From Candidatus Tepidiaquacellales bacterium UBA6667 (GTDB lineage Bacteria > Bacteroidota > Ignavibacteria > Tepidaquicellales > Tepidaquicellaceae): a stretch of DNA of 64,000 bases. Positions 1 to 8,077 of this stretch are shown here, piece by piece. Location: the NCBI GenBank assembly GCA_002455255.1, contig DKKL01000031.1, positions 109,025-173,024 of the forward strand, read 5' to 3'. The notes beneath the pieces were generated by a model that worked only from the letters and a program-made list of their open reading frames with translations, searched no databases and had not been told where the DNA came from. Position numbers and translations under genes: made by a program. Numbering within the stretch: the stretch's first letter is position 1; every line of letters starts with the position of its first letter.

Positions 1-738
1 AAAAATATCAGGAATAAAAAAATTATTTTAGTTCAGGAAGGAATGACAGATCCTGAAAACTTTGCTTATTACCTTGTAAAAACATTCAAACTTCCCCGAT
101 ATATCGCAAGCACATCAACCACAGGGCTTTCAAACGCATATGATATTTTTTGTGTAGCTTCGGAAGGATATAAAGAATTGTTTATAAAAAAAGGTGTTGA
201 TCCTGAAAAAATAATAGTAACAGGAATTCCGAATTTTGACAATTGTAATGATTATTTAAACAATGATTTTCCACATAAAAATTATGTTTTAGTTTGCACT
301 TCAGACACGAGAGAGACTTTTAAATATGAGAATAGAAAAAAATTCATAAAAAGAGCAGTGAGCATAGCACAGGGACGCCAATTAATTTTTAAACTGCATC
401 CAAATGAAAAATATGAAAGAGCAGAAAAGGAAATTAAAAAATATGCACCTGAGGCATTAGTTTTTTCATCAGGAAATACAAATCATATGATAGCGAACTG
501 TAATACATTAATTACAAGATTTTCAACAGTCGTTTATGTCGGATTAGCACTTGGGAAGGAAGTTTATTCAGAGTTTAATATAGACGAATTAACAAAGCTA
601 ACTCCATTACAAAATGGAGGTAAATCAGCAGAAAACATAGCCGATATTTGTAAAATTTTACTCGAATCTAAACAGGATATAAGAACACTTTTGCCAACAA
701 TGAATTCAACTTTCAGAAAAGAGATTGCTTATAATTGA
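1..738 (+). CDS. GT-B-like glycosyltransferase or epimerase-fold protein (5' truncated by window edge)
   Basis: The frame is open from base 1, so the ATG at 43 is internal and the gene starts outside the window. The visible part resembles the C-terminal half of GT-B fold enzymes (glycosyltransferases, UDP-GlcNAc 2-epimerases, CDP-glycerol transferases). It has an IIVTGIPNFDN segment, then a KLHPNE segment typical of the nucleotide-binding half, then a region (ITRFSTVVYVGLALGK) like the one these enzymes use to recognise the donor. The stop codon overlaps the TTG start of the next gene (TTGA), which ties it to the sugar operon that follows. A role in making or transferring a surface sugar is inferred; the exact reaction cannot be read from this fragment. 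Confidence 0.6.
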   Translation, partial: KNIRNKKIILVQEGMTDPENFAYYLVKTFKLPRYIASTSTTGLSNAYDIFCVASEGYKELFIKKGVDPEKIIVTGIPNFDNCNDYLNNDFPHKNYVLVCTSDTRETFKYENRKKFIKRAVSIAQGRQLIFKLHPNEKYERAEKEIKKYAPEALVFSSGNTNHMIANCNTLITRFSTVVYVGLALGKEVYSEFNIDELTKLTPLQNGGKSAENIADICKILLESKQDIRTLLPTMNSTFRKEIAYN

Positions 739-1514
739 GTATAAAATCATTAATTATAATACAAGCACGCAGAGGTTCAACAAGATTACCTGATAAAATA
801 TTAATGCCACTTGCAGGTGAACCCTTGATTTACAGAATGTATGAAAGAGTGAAAGAGAGCAAATCAAATTCTGAAATAGTAATTGCAACAACTACAAATT
901 CAGAAGATGATATTGTTTGTGAATTATGCTTAAAAAAATCCATTAAATATTTCAGAGGACATCCGACAGATTTGTTAGACAGGCATTATAATGCAGCCAT
1001 AGAATCAGATGCGGATATAATAGCAAAGATACCGTCAGATTGTCCGTTGATAGATCCTGAAATAATTAATAAAGTTTTCGGATATTATTTTGAAAACAGA
1101 AACAAGTTTGACTATGTTAGCAATTTACATCCTGCAACTTACCCGGATGGAAATGATGTGGAGATATTCACGTTTGAGGCATTGAAAAATGCATACGAAA
1201 ATGCTACGAAAAATTTTGAACGAGAGCATACAACCCCATATTTTTGGGAAAATCGCAAAAAATTCAGGATTGGAAATTATGAATGGGAAACAGGTTTAGA
1301 TTATTCAAAAAGTTTCAGATTCACTATTGATTATCCTGAAGACTATGATTTTATAAAGAGAGTGTATGATGAACTTTACCGGAAAGAAACTTTTTTTGGT
1401 GTTAATGATATTATAAATTTAATAAAACAAAAACCTGAGATTTACGATATAAATAAAAAATATCTTGGTGAATACTGGTATAAAAATCATTTAGGTGAAT
1501 TAAAAAATATTTAG
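735..1514 (+). CDS. SpsF-type cytidylyltransferase family protein
   Basis: The N-terminus carries the NTP-transferase signature IIIQARRGSTRLPDKI, the hallmark of SpsF/acylneuraminate cytidylyltransferase-like proteins that activate a sugar acid with CTP. KIPSDCPLIDPEII provides the metal-binding Asp region, and FTIDYPEDY is the second acidic motif. At 259 residues the length fits the family (about 240-260). The start is TTG at 735 and overlaps the upstream stop by 4 nt, so translational coupling is likely; no better ATG lies before the signature. Together with the NeuB-type synthase at the end of this operon it probably activates the operon's sugar product. The substrate is unknown. Confidence 0.82.
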   Translation: MSIKSLIIIQARRGSTRLPDKILMPLAGEPLIYRMYERVKESKSNSEIVIATTTNSEDDIVCELCLKKSIKYFRGHPTDLLDRHYNAAIESDADIIAKIPSDCPLIDPEIINKVFGYYFENRNKFDYVSNLHPATYPDGNDVEIFTFEALKNAYENATKNFEREHTTPYFWENRKKFRIGNYEWETGLDYSKSFRFTIDYPEDYDFIKRVYDELYRKETFFGVNDIINLIKQKPEIYDINKKYLGEYWYKNHLGELKNI

Positions 1515-1517
1515 AGA

Positions 1518-2375
1518 ATGACAGAAAAGAAATTAGCAGATTTAAAAAATACTGCATTTAATGTAAGACAGCATATAATCAGAATGTCAACAGATGGGGG
1601 ATGTTTTATAGGAGCATCATTATCTTGTGCGGACTTGATAGTTTTTCTTTATAAAGAATTTCTGAATGTAAATTTAGAAAATTTAGATGATCCGAAGCGG
1701 GATTATTTATTTCTTTCAAAGGGGCATGATGTGCCTGCGTTATACGGGACATTTGCCGAGATTGGATTTATTGAAAAAGACAGATTAAAAAATCATTTAA
1801 AAACAAATGACTTTATATACTGGCATCCGAACAGAAATATTCCGGGAATAGAATTTTATTCAGGTTCGTTGGGACATTTGCTAAGTATAGCAATCGGTGT
1901 GGCAATTGACTGTAAACTAAAAGGACAGACAAATAAAATTGTTGTTATACTTGGAGATGGTGAGCTTGATGAAGGGACTATTTGGGAAGGGGCATTGGTG
2001 GCTAATGCATACAACCTTGATAATTTAATATGTGTAGTTGACAGAAATCATTTTCAGGCAAATATTGAAACTGAAAAATTAATACCACTTGAATCCATTG
2101 AAGATAAATTCAAAGCATTTGGTTGGGGGACAGGTTCATGCGACGGTCATAACTTTGAAAGTTTAGAAAAAGCATTCAGTATATTCCCAATAAAAGAAAA
2201 TAAACCTTCAATCATTATAGCAGATACCAAAAGAGGCAAAGGACTTCCAAGCATAGAAGCAAGGGCAGACAGGTGGTTTGTAAATTTCAAACCGGAAGAA
2301 GTGGAAATGTTATTAGAAGAATTGAAAGGTGGTGCAGAGGCAGACCTGACAAGCGAAACAATAGTAGCAAGATAA
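1518..2375 (+). CDS. transketolase, N-terminal (TPP-binding) subunit
   Basis: Encodes the thiamine-diphosphate binding half of a split transketolase. Visible motifs are SKGHDVPALYG (the GH..P motif), SGSLGHLLSIAIG, and the TPP/Mg motif GDGELDEGTIWEGALVA ending in VDRNHFQ. The length of 285 residues matches N-terminal subunits of split transketolases. It sits 3 nt after the SpsF-like gene and 15 nt before the C-terminal subunit, so the two halves are co-expressed. In secondary metabolism and surface-sugar operons such split transketolases move two-carbon units on dedicated amino- or deoxysugar phosphates. Here the substrate is inferred only from the surrounding aminotransferase and NeuB-type genes. 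Confidence 0.88.
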   Translation: MTEKKLADLKNTAFNVRQHIIRMSTDGGCFIGASLSCADLIVFLYKEFLNVNLENLDDPKRDYLFLSKGHDVPALYGTFAEIGFIEKDRLKNHLKTNDFIYWHPNRNIPGIEFYSGSLGHLLSIAIGVAIDCKLKGQTNKIVVILGDGELDEGTIWEGALVANAYNLDNLICVVDRNHFQANIETEKLIPLESIEDKFKAFGWGTGSCDGHNFESLEKAFSIFPIKENKPSIIIADTKRGKGLPSIEARADRWFVNFKPEEVEMLLEELKGGAEADLTSETIVAR

Positions 2376-2390
2376 AATTAAATTAAACAA

Positions 2391-3290
2391 ATGACATACG
2401 AAGATATTTTATTAGAATTAATACAAAAAGATGATAGATTTATTGTATTAACAGCAGAAAACAGAGCTGCAATAAGGAATCTACCAAACAAAGTGAAAGG
2501 CAGATTTATAGATACAGGAATTACAGAGCAGACATTAATAGGAGTATCAGCGGGATTGGCATTAAGAGGAAGAATACCTGTTTGTCATGCACTTGCAACT
2601 TTTTTAACAATGAGAGCATTTGAGTTTATAAGAACGGATGTAGGAATTTCGGGATTACCTGTGAAGATAGTAGGAGGATTTTCAGGATTTTTATCAGATG
2701 GTAACGGACCAACTCATCAGGCAATAGAGGATGTTTCCATTATGAGAGGAATACCGAATGTAAATGTATTTTGCCCGGCAGATGAAGAAGATATGTTAAT
2801 TTGTTTAAGACAAATTTTAGAAGACCCAAGACCTTTTTATATAAGGTATAATAATTTTAAGAATATATATTCACATAATCATAATTTCGAAATTGGAAAA
2901 GCAGAAGTTGTATCTAAGGGTAAAGATGTAACTATTATAACTTACGGATTGATGTTTGGAGAGTCTTATAAAGCAATGAATATGTTAAAAGAAAAAGGAA
3001 TTGATACAGGTTTAATAAATCTAAGAACAGTGAAACCTATAGATGAAGCAACAATTTTAGAAGCAGTTAAAAATTCAAAACTTATAGTAACTGTGGAAGA
3101 TCATTTTAAGACAGGCGGATTATACACAATACTTTCTGAAATACTTTTAAAAAATAAATTAACTGCGGATGTATTATCAATAAGTCTTGATAATAAATGG
3201 TATAAACCGGCATTGTTAAATGATTTAATGGAATATGAAGGATTTACAGCACCACAAATAACAGAAAAAATAATTTTAAAATTAAATTAA
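2391..3290 (+). CDS. transketolase, C-terminal subunit
   Basis: The second half of the split transketolase, with the pyrimidine-binding domain followed by the transketolase C-terminal domain. Supporting segments are RFIDTGITEQTLIGVSAGLA (the Glu that activates the TPP aminopyrimidine lies in TGITEQ), the GPTHQAIEDVSIMR segment that contributes to the active site, and the C-terminal TVEDHFKTGGL. At 299 residues it has the expected size. It lies between the N-terminal subunit and the aminotransferase in a tight same-strand operon (next start 2 nt after this stop). It should form a heterotetramer with the product of the preceding gene. Confidence 0.88.
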   Translation: MTYEDILLELIQKDDRFIVLTAENRAAIRNLPNKVKGRFIDTGITEQTLIGVSAGLALRGRIPVCHALATFLTMRAFEFIRTDVGISGLPVKIVGGFSGFLSDGNGPTHQAIEDVSIMRGIPNVNVFCPADEEDMLICLRQILEDPRPFYIRYNNFKNIYSHNHNFEIGKAEVVSKGKDVTIITYGLMFGESYKAMNMLKEKGIDTGLINLRTVKPIDEATILEAVKNSKLIVTVEDHFKTGGLYTILSEILLKNKLTADVLSISLDNKWYKPALLNDLMEYEGFTAPQITEKIILKLN

Positions 3291-3291
3291 A

Positions 3292-4626
3292 ATGCCTAAC
3301 AAAGTAGATATAAATGAGAATTTTCCTGAGATAAAAAATTCGGAAGAAATTTTTCAGCGATCAGAAGGATTAATACCGGCTCATACTCAAACACTTGCAA
3401 AAGGTCCAACCCAATGGGTTAAGGGAGTTGCACCAAAATATCTTATCAAAGGTAAAGGGTCACACGTATGGGATGTTGATGGAAATGAATACATAGATTA
3501 TATGATGGGGATTGGTCCGATAGTTTTAGGATACTGTTATAAAGCGATTGATGATGCGATTATATCTCAACTGGAAGACGGTATAACTTTTTCACTTATG
3601 CATCCATTGGAAGTAGAGTTGGCAGAAATTATAAGAGATACAGTTCCAAATACAGAATCAGTAAGATATTCAAAAACCGGATGTGATATAACATCAGCAG
3701 CAGTAAGAGTTGCGAGGGCATTTACGAAAAGAGAGATGATTTTATGTTGCGGTTATCACGGATGGCATGACTGGTATATAAGCGTTACAGACAGGAATTT
3801 AGGAATACCAAAGGCAGTTCAAGATTTAACATACACATTTAATTACAACGATATTAATTCTTTAATAGATTCTATAGATGATGACACAGCCGCTGTAATA
3901 TTAGAACCATTTGTTTTTGAAGAAGAGAAAGATGATTTTCTTATGAAAGTGAGAGAAGTTTGTGATAAAAACGGCTCACTACTGATATTTGATGAGATGT
4001 GGACGGGATTCAGGATTGCACCCGGTGGGGCACAGCAATTTTTCAACGTAAGAGCAGACTTAGCATGTTTTTCAAAAGCCATTGCAAACGGAATGCCGAT
4101 AGGAGCATTAACAGGAAGAGCAGATATAATGAAATTATTTGACAAAGATGTATTTTTCTTTACAACATTTGGAGGCGAGGCACTTTCATTAGCGGCATCA
4201 AAAGCTACGATTGAAATAATTAAAGAAAAAAATGTACCGGATTATTTAAACAAACAGGGTGAAAAATTAAAAACAGGATATAATAAAATAGCGGAAAATC
4301 TTGGGTTAGATTATACGAAATGTTCGGGTTATAACTGCAGAACGATTATAACATTTGACGCAAAAGCAGGAAACCCACTTGAATTAAAATCTTTAGTTCA
4401 ACAAGAAATGATTAAGCGAGGAATATTGTGGGGAGGATTTCACAATATGAGTTTTTCACATAGCTTTGAAGATATTGAATACACGTTGAAAGTATATAAA
4501 GAAGTTTTACAGATTTTAAAAGAAGCAGTTGATAAGAATAACGTAAAAGGACTACTGAGAGGAGAACCAGTAGAGCCCGTATTTCGGAAGACAAGTAATT
4601 TTAATGTAAAACCAAAAAAATTATAA
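3292..4626 (+). CDS. class III aminotransferase, glutamate-1-semialdehyde aminomutase-like
   Basis: A PLP-dependent fold-type I enzyme of the class III aminotransferase family. The motifs are TQWVKGVAPKYLIKGKG, the DVDGNEYIDYMMGIGP region, LLIFDEMWTGFR (Asp contacting the PLP pyridine nitrogen) and the Schiff-base Lys262 in ACFSKAIANGMP. In sugar operons such GSA-like enzymes aminate keto-sugars rather than make 5-aminolevulinate, and no haem gene is nearby, so a sugar aminotransferase role is inferred. The last 27 or so codons look added: they carry the in-frame palindromic element at 4552-4573 and end in a basic tail, unlike the usual family C-terminus. The next gene starts 2 nt downstream. 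Confidence 0.82.
   Translation: MPNKVDINENFPEIKNSEEIFQRSEGLIPAHTQTLAKGPTQWVKGVAPKYLIKGKGSHVWDVDGNEYIDYMMGIGPIVLGYCYKAIDDAIISQLEDGITFSLMHPLEVELAEIIRDTVPNTESVRYSKTGCDITSAAVRVARAFTKREMILCCGYHGWHDWYISVTDRNLGIPKAVQDLTYTFNYNDINSLIDSIDDDTAAVILEPFVFEEEKDDFLMKVREVCDKNGSLLIFDEMWTGFRIAPGGAQQFFNVRADLACFSKAIANGMPIGALTGRADIMKLFDKDVFFFTTFGGEALSLAASKATIEIIKEKNVPDYLNKQGEKLKTGYNKIAENLGLDYTKCSGYNCRTIITFDAKAGNPLELKSLVQQEMIKRGILWGGFHNMSFSHSFEDIEYTLKVYKEVLQILKEAVDKNNVKGLLRGEPVEPVFRKTSNFNVKPKKL
4552..4573. repeat. REP-like palindrome read in frame inside the aminotransferase gene
   Basis: The bases CTACTG and CAGTAG form a perfect 6-bp stem around a 10-nt loop, and the stretch is translated as LLRGEPVEPVF near the end of the aminotransferase. 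Peptides of the LRGEPVEP/TGSTGSP type are commonly produced when dispersed palindromic repeats fall in coding sequence. Only one copy was noticed in this window, so the repeat family assignment is inference. Confidence 0.45.
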
Positions 4627-4627
4627 T

Positions 4628-5440
4628 TTGAAAATTCAGGATTTATATAATCTAAAAGGTAAAATTGCAATTGTAACCGGAGCGTCAGGGCTTATCGGTA
4701 AATATCATTGTGAAGCATTGGCAGAAGCAGGAGCAACAGTGATTGCCTGTGATTTAAATACAAGTTCAATTTCAAACTTTATTCATAATCTTGGGAATAA
4801 TTCATATGCGATAAACTTAGATGTAACGGATAAATCTATGATAGAGAGTGTAAGAAATTTTATAATTGAGAATTATGCAAGTATAGATATATTAGTGAAC
4901 AATGCAGCAATAAACGATATGTTTGAAAATCCACAAGCGGCATCTGAGCAATCAAAATTTGAAAATTATCCGCTTGAGCTTTGGAAAAAATCATTGGAAG
5001 TAAACATAACGGGAGTTTTTTTATGTTCTCAGGTCTTTGGAAAAGTAATGGCAGATAAAGGTAAGGGCAGTATTATAAACGTTGCATCTACATATGGAAT
5101 AGTAGGACCTGACCAATCGCTATACATAGATGAAAGTAATAATCAAAATTTTTTTAAACCACCTGCATATTCAACAACAAAAGGAGCTGTAATAGCATTT
5201 ACAAAATTTTTGGCGGCTTATTGGGGGAAAAAAGGTGTGAGAGTAAATACACTTTCACCGGGCGGAGTTGAAAATTCGCAGGACAAATTTTTTATAAAAA
5301 AATATTCACAAAAGACACCTTTAAACAGAATGGCTTCCTCAGAAGATTACAAAGGATCTGTAGTATTCTTAGCGAGCGATGCTTCCTCTTATATGACAGG
5401 TGCAAATTTAGTTGTAGATGGCGGCTGGACTTGCTGGTAA
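4628..5440 (+). CDS. short-chain dehydrogenase/reductase (SDR)
   Basis: A classical SDR of 270 residues. The Rossmann motif is TGASGLIGKYH, slightly different from the usual TGxxxGIG. NNAAIND is the structural NNAG-like motif, the catalytic Ser lies in INVASTYG, and the catalytic pair is in YSTTKGAV (Tyr and Lys spaced by three). The C-terminus is LASDASSYMTGANLVVDGGW, typical of the family. The start is TTG at 4628, two bases after the aminotransferase stop, and no in-frame ATG precedes the Rossmann motif. It probably oxidises or reduces a sugar intermediate in the operon's pathway; the cofactor and substrate are not determined by the sequence. Confidence 0.85.
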   Translation: MKIQDLYNLKGKIAIVTGASGLIGKYHCEALAEAGATVIACDLNTSSISNFIHNLGNNSYAINLDVTDKSMIESVRNFIIENYASIDILVNNAAINDMFENPQAASEQSKFENYPLELWKKSLEVNITGVFLCSQVFGKVMADKGKGSIINVASTYGIVGPDQSLYIDESNNQNFFKPPAYSTTKGAVIAFTKFLAAYWGKKGVRVNTLSPGGVENSQDKFFIKKYSQKTPLNRMASSEDYKGSVVFLASDASSYMTGANLVVDGGWTCW

Positions 5441-5458
5441 AAAATAAAAATTAAAAAA

Positions 5459-6328
5459 ATGAATAAATTAAAAGTAGGAAACCGATTTATCGGAGATGGT
5501 GAAAGTATATATATAATTGCAGAGATAGGAATAAATCATAATGGTTCACTTGAGAATGCAAAGAAGATGATAGCCGGAGCAAAAGAAGCGGATTGTGATG
5601 CGGTTAAGTTTCAAAAGAGGACACCGGAATTATGTGTTCCAAAAGATCAATGGAATATTGAAAGAGATACTCCGTGGGGAAGAATGACATATATAGATTA
5701 CAGGCACAAAGTGGAGTTAACATATGATGATTATAAAGAAATAGACAGATATTGTAATGAAATAGGAATTGATTGGTTTGCTTCATGTTGGGATGAAGAT
5801 TCAGTAGATTTTATTGAGCAATTCAATCCTAAACTTTATAAAGCAGCATCGGCATCATTGACAGATATAAATCTATTAAAAAAGAAAAAATCAACAGGTA
5901 AACCATTGATGATTTCAACCGGAATGTCAACAATGGAAGAAATAGAAAATGCAGTAGCAGAAATCGGGACAGATAATCTGATGATAGCCCATTCTACTTC
6001 AACATATCCCTGTAGGCTTGAAGAGTTGAATCTCAGGATGATATTAACCTTAAAAAAAATGTTTCCAAATGTTCCGATAGGATATTCAGGTCATGAAACA
6101 GGTCTGGCACCGAGTTGGGCGGCGGCGGCGGTCGGAGCAAATTTTATTGAAAGGCATATCACTTTAGACAGAGCAATGTGGGGAACAGATCAGGCGGCAT
6201 CAGTCGAACCGGAAGGGTTTAACCGATTAGTGAAAAACATAAGGGATATAGAAAAAAGTTTAGGAGACGGAATAAAAAAACTTTATGACAGTGAATTAGG
6301 TCCGAGAAAGAAGCTTAGAAGAGTTTGA
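5459..6328 (+). CDS. N-acetylneuraminate synthase family protein (NeuB/SpsE-like, without SAF domain)
   Basis: This is the TIM-barrel synthase domain that condenses phosphoenolpyruvate with an aldose to make a nonulosonic or related ulosonic acid. Motifs are IIAEIGINHNGSLENAKKMI, DAVKFQKRTPE, FASCWDEDSVDF and IGYSGHETGL, and the protein ends at the barrel linker (LGPRKKLRRV). Usual NeuB proteins are about 340-350 residues and carry a C-terminal SAF (antifreeze-like) domain. This one stops at 289, so the SAF domain is absent. The gene closes the operon, and its last 33 bases overlap the 3' end of the convergent MFS gene. The product sugar is unknown. Confidence 0.85.
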   Translation: MNKLKVGNRFIGDGESIYIIAEIGINHNGSLENAKKMIAGAKEADCDAVKFQKRTPELCVPKDQWNIERDTPWGRMTYIDYRHKVELTYDDYKEIDRYCNEIGIDWFASCWDEDSVDFIEQFNPKLYKAASASLTDINLLKKKKSTGKPLMISTGMSTMEEIENAVAEIGTDNLMIAHSTSTYPCRLEELNLRMILTLKKMFPNVPIGYSGHETGLAPSWAAAAVGANFIERHITLDRAMWGTDQAASVEPEGFNRLVKNIRDIEKSLGDGIKKLYDSELGPRKKLRRV

Positions 6329-7612
6329 TTTTTTATAATCTATAAGCATACCTGTGCCTGCAAAGAAGAATAAAATACCTGACAAAATAAAGTTAGCTTC
6401 TATTGAGACAAACCTTATAACAAGATAACCAAGTAATGGTGCAAATAATCCTCTAATACCTGTGAAAGTGATATGCACCGCTTGATAACTTGCAACCATA
6501 CTATGCGGAGCATAAAATATAGAGCCAATATTCCAAGCCAAAGTAACACCACTCATCGCAATTCCGAATACAAAAAAAACAATATAAATTACAGTTGTAG
6601 AATCAAAAAATCCATCAGAACCTTTCAAATAATTTGAGAGATATAATAAACCCGGAATAAGAATCAGAATATAAAAAATAACGCTACAAAATTTCGTAGG
6701 ATTTCCCGAACCCATAAATCTTCCCATTAAAGGAGTAACAATAATCAAAGCAGAATGAAAAATTAAACCCTTAGCAAGAGAAATAGGAGTGTAAGCTAAG
6801 TTAAGATAGTCAACAAGAAAAATAGGGATTGCAGGACTTAAAACCATAAAAGCCATTCCATAAAGAAAAAAATTTATTTCAAAAATAAAAAATTTTTTAT
6901 TTTCCTTACAGATTTTCACCATATTTCTGACAGGAAGGAAAGCAATATCTCTTATGAGATTAAATTTTATTTTTTGACGGATATTAGATTTTTGAATAGT
7001 TGGTTCATTGGAAGCGGTGTCAGCCAGTTTCATAATTTTTGACATTTCGTAATAATACAAGATACCGAATAGACCAGCGACGGGAAACAGCAATTGATAA
7101 ATTTCGTTATTCGCATCGAGTAAAAATCCTGCGATAGTAGAAGTTACAAGTAATACCATAGTAGATAAACTTGAGGCATAAGAATAATATTTACTTCGGT
7201 TTTGCAAAGTATAATTGTGTCGGAATATATAATTCCAAGAGGGCATTAATAGCGCATCAGTGATAAACATAATAGTTATTATGGCAATATAAAACCAAGG
7301 ATTAGAGAAAAAAGGGATAAGCAAAAGGCATCCCCTACCGAAAGCACCAATCCGGAAAATAGTTTTTGCCCTGTTATCTGAGCGGTCAATAATTTCTGTT
7401 CCATAAATAGAAAATAGAAATGAAATGGATGTAAGATAAATTAGAATAGTAACTTCAAAGTTAGTTCCGCTTAAAGATTTTTTCAGAATAATTTCCTGAA
7501 TAACAATAATACCGGCAACGATACCATTGAAAAACTGTGAAATGAGATGTAGAAGAAAAGTTTTTTTTTCTTTTTGTATAATATCAACCGAAGGATAAGA
7601 AAGGCGTTGCAA
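6296..7612 (-). CDS. MFS transporter
   Basis: A polytopic membrane protein of 438 residues with about twelve hydrophobic segments in two halves separated by a charged cytoplasmic loop near residues 195-225, which is the major facilitator superfamily layout. It has the hydrophilic motif YGTEIIDRSDNRAKTIFRIG between helices 2 and 3, in place of the classical GxxxDRxGRR motif. The gene overlaps the 3' end of the convergent NeuB-type gene by 33 nt and starts 2 nt after the RapZ-like gene's stop, so it is co-transcribed with that gene. The substrate cannot be deduced. Confidence 0.75.
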   Translation of the reverse strand: MQRLSYPSVDIIQKEKKTFLLHLISQFFNGIVAGIIVIQEIILKKSLSGTNFEVTILIYLTSISFLFSIYGTEIIDRSDNRAKTIFRIGAFGRGCLLLIPFFSNPWFYIAIITIMFITDALLMPSWNYIFRHNYTLQNRSKYYSYASSLSTMVLLVTSTIAGFLLDANNEIYQLLFPVAGLFGILYYYEMSKIMKLADTASNEPTIQKSNIRQKIKFNLIRDIAFLPVRNMVKICKENKKFFIFEINFFLYGMAFMVLSPAIPIFLVDYLNLAYTPISLAKGLIFHSALIIVTPLMGRFMGSGNPTKFCSVIFYILILIPGLLYLSNYLKGSDGFFDSTTVIYIVFFVFGIAMSGVTLAWNIGSIFYAPHSMVASYQAVHITFTGIRGLFAPLLGYLVIRFVSIEANFILSGILFFFAGTGMLIDYKKSNSSKLLSRT

Positions 7613-7614
7613 GT

Positions 7615-8022
7615 TCAGATATTTAAATGAGGAAATTCTCTGTGATTAACAGTAACAGTTACATCAGGGAAATTTTTTATAATAAATTTTTTAGTCATTT
7701 CAGCTGAATAGACAGACCGGTGCTGACCTCCGGTGCAACCGAAATTTATCATTAAATGAGTAAAATTTCTTTCAATATAATTTTTGATTGCAGGAGTGAT
7801 TAATTTATAAACAGATTCAAGAAATTCAGACATAGTTTTCTGAGAATCCAAAAACTGAATAACCTCAGAATCTTTACCTGTTAATGATTTATATTCATCC
7901 ATTCTTCCCGGATTAAAAATAAATCTGCAATCAAAAACAAAACCCCCACCGTTACCGGAAACGTCAACAGGGATACCTGATTTTTTATAAGAAAAAGAAT
8001 TTATTTCAATTTGAAGAGGCAT
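7615..8022 (-). CDS. stand-alone RapZ C-terminal domain protein
   Basis: The 135 residues match only the C-terminal domain of the RNase adapter RapZ (YvcJ family): FDCRFIFNPGR near residue 30 and the strongly conserved FGCTGGQHRSV near residue 95, which in RapZ forms part of the RNA/ligand-binding site. The N-terminal P-loop kinase-like half of full-length RapZ (about 285 residues in total) is absent. In E. coli RapZ this domain senses glucosamine-6-phosphate and handles small RNAs; whether a solo domain does so is unknown. It lies between glutamine synthetase upstream and the MFS transporter downstream on the same strand. Confidence 0.8.
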   Translation of the reverse strand: MPLQIEINSFSYKKSGIPVDVSGNGGGFVFDCRFIFNPGRMDEYKSLTGKDSEVIQFLDSQKTMSEFLESVYKLITPAIKNYIERNFTHLMINFGCTGGQHRSVYSAEMTKKFIIKNFPDVTVTVNHREFPHLNI

Positions 8023-8077
8023 ATATATTTTTATAATCCGTTCCTGATATAAAAATCAGGAACGGAAGTTAGAGAAA

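Noticed and set aside
3292..4626. Haem biosynthesis (hemL) for the GSA-type aminotransferase
   Set aside because: The operon context is sugar synthesis, no haem genes are near and the C-terminus differs, so a hemL symbol is not justified.
4412..4670. Minus-strand frames containing a TGSTGSP peptide
   Set aside because: They are opposite the aminotransferase 3' end; the peptide only reflects the palindromic element there.
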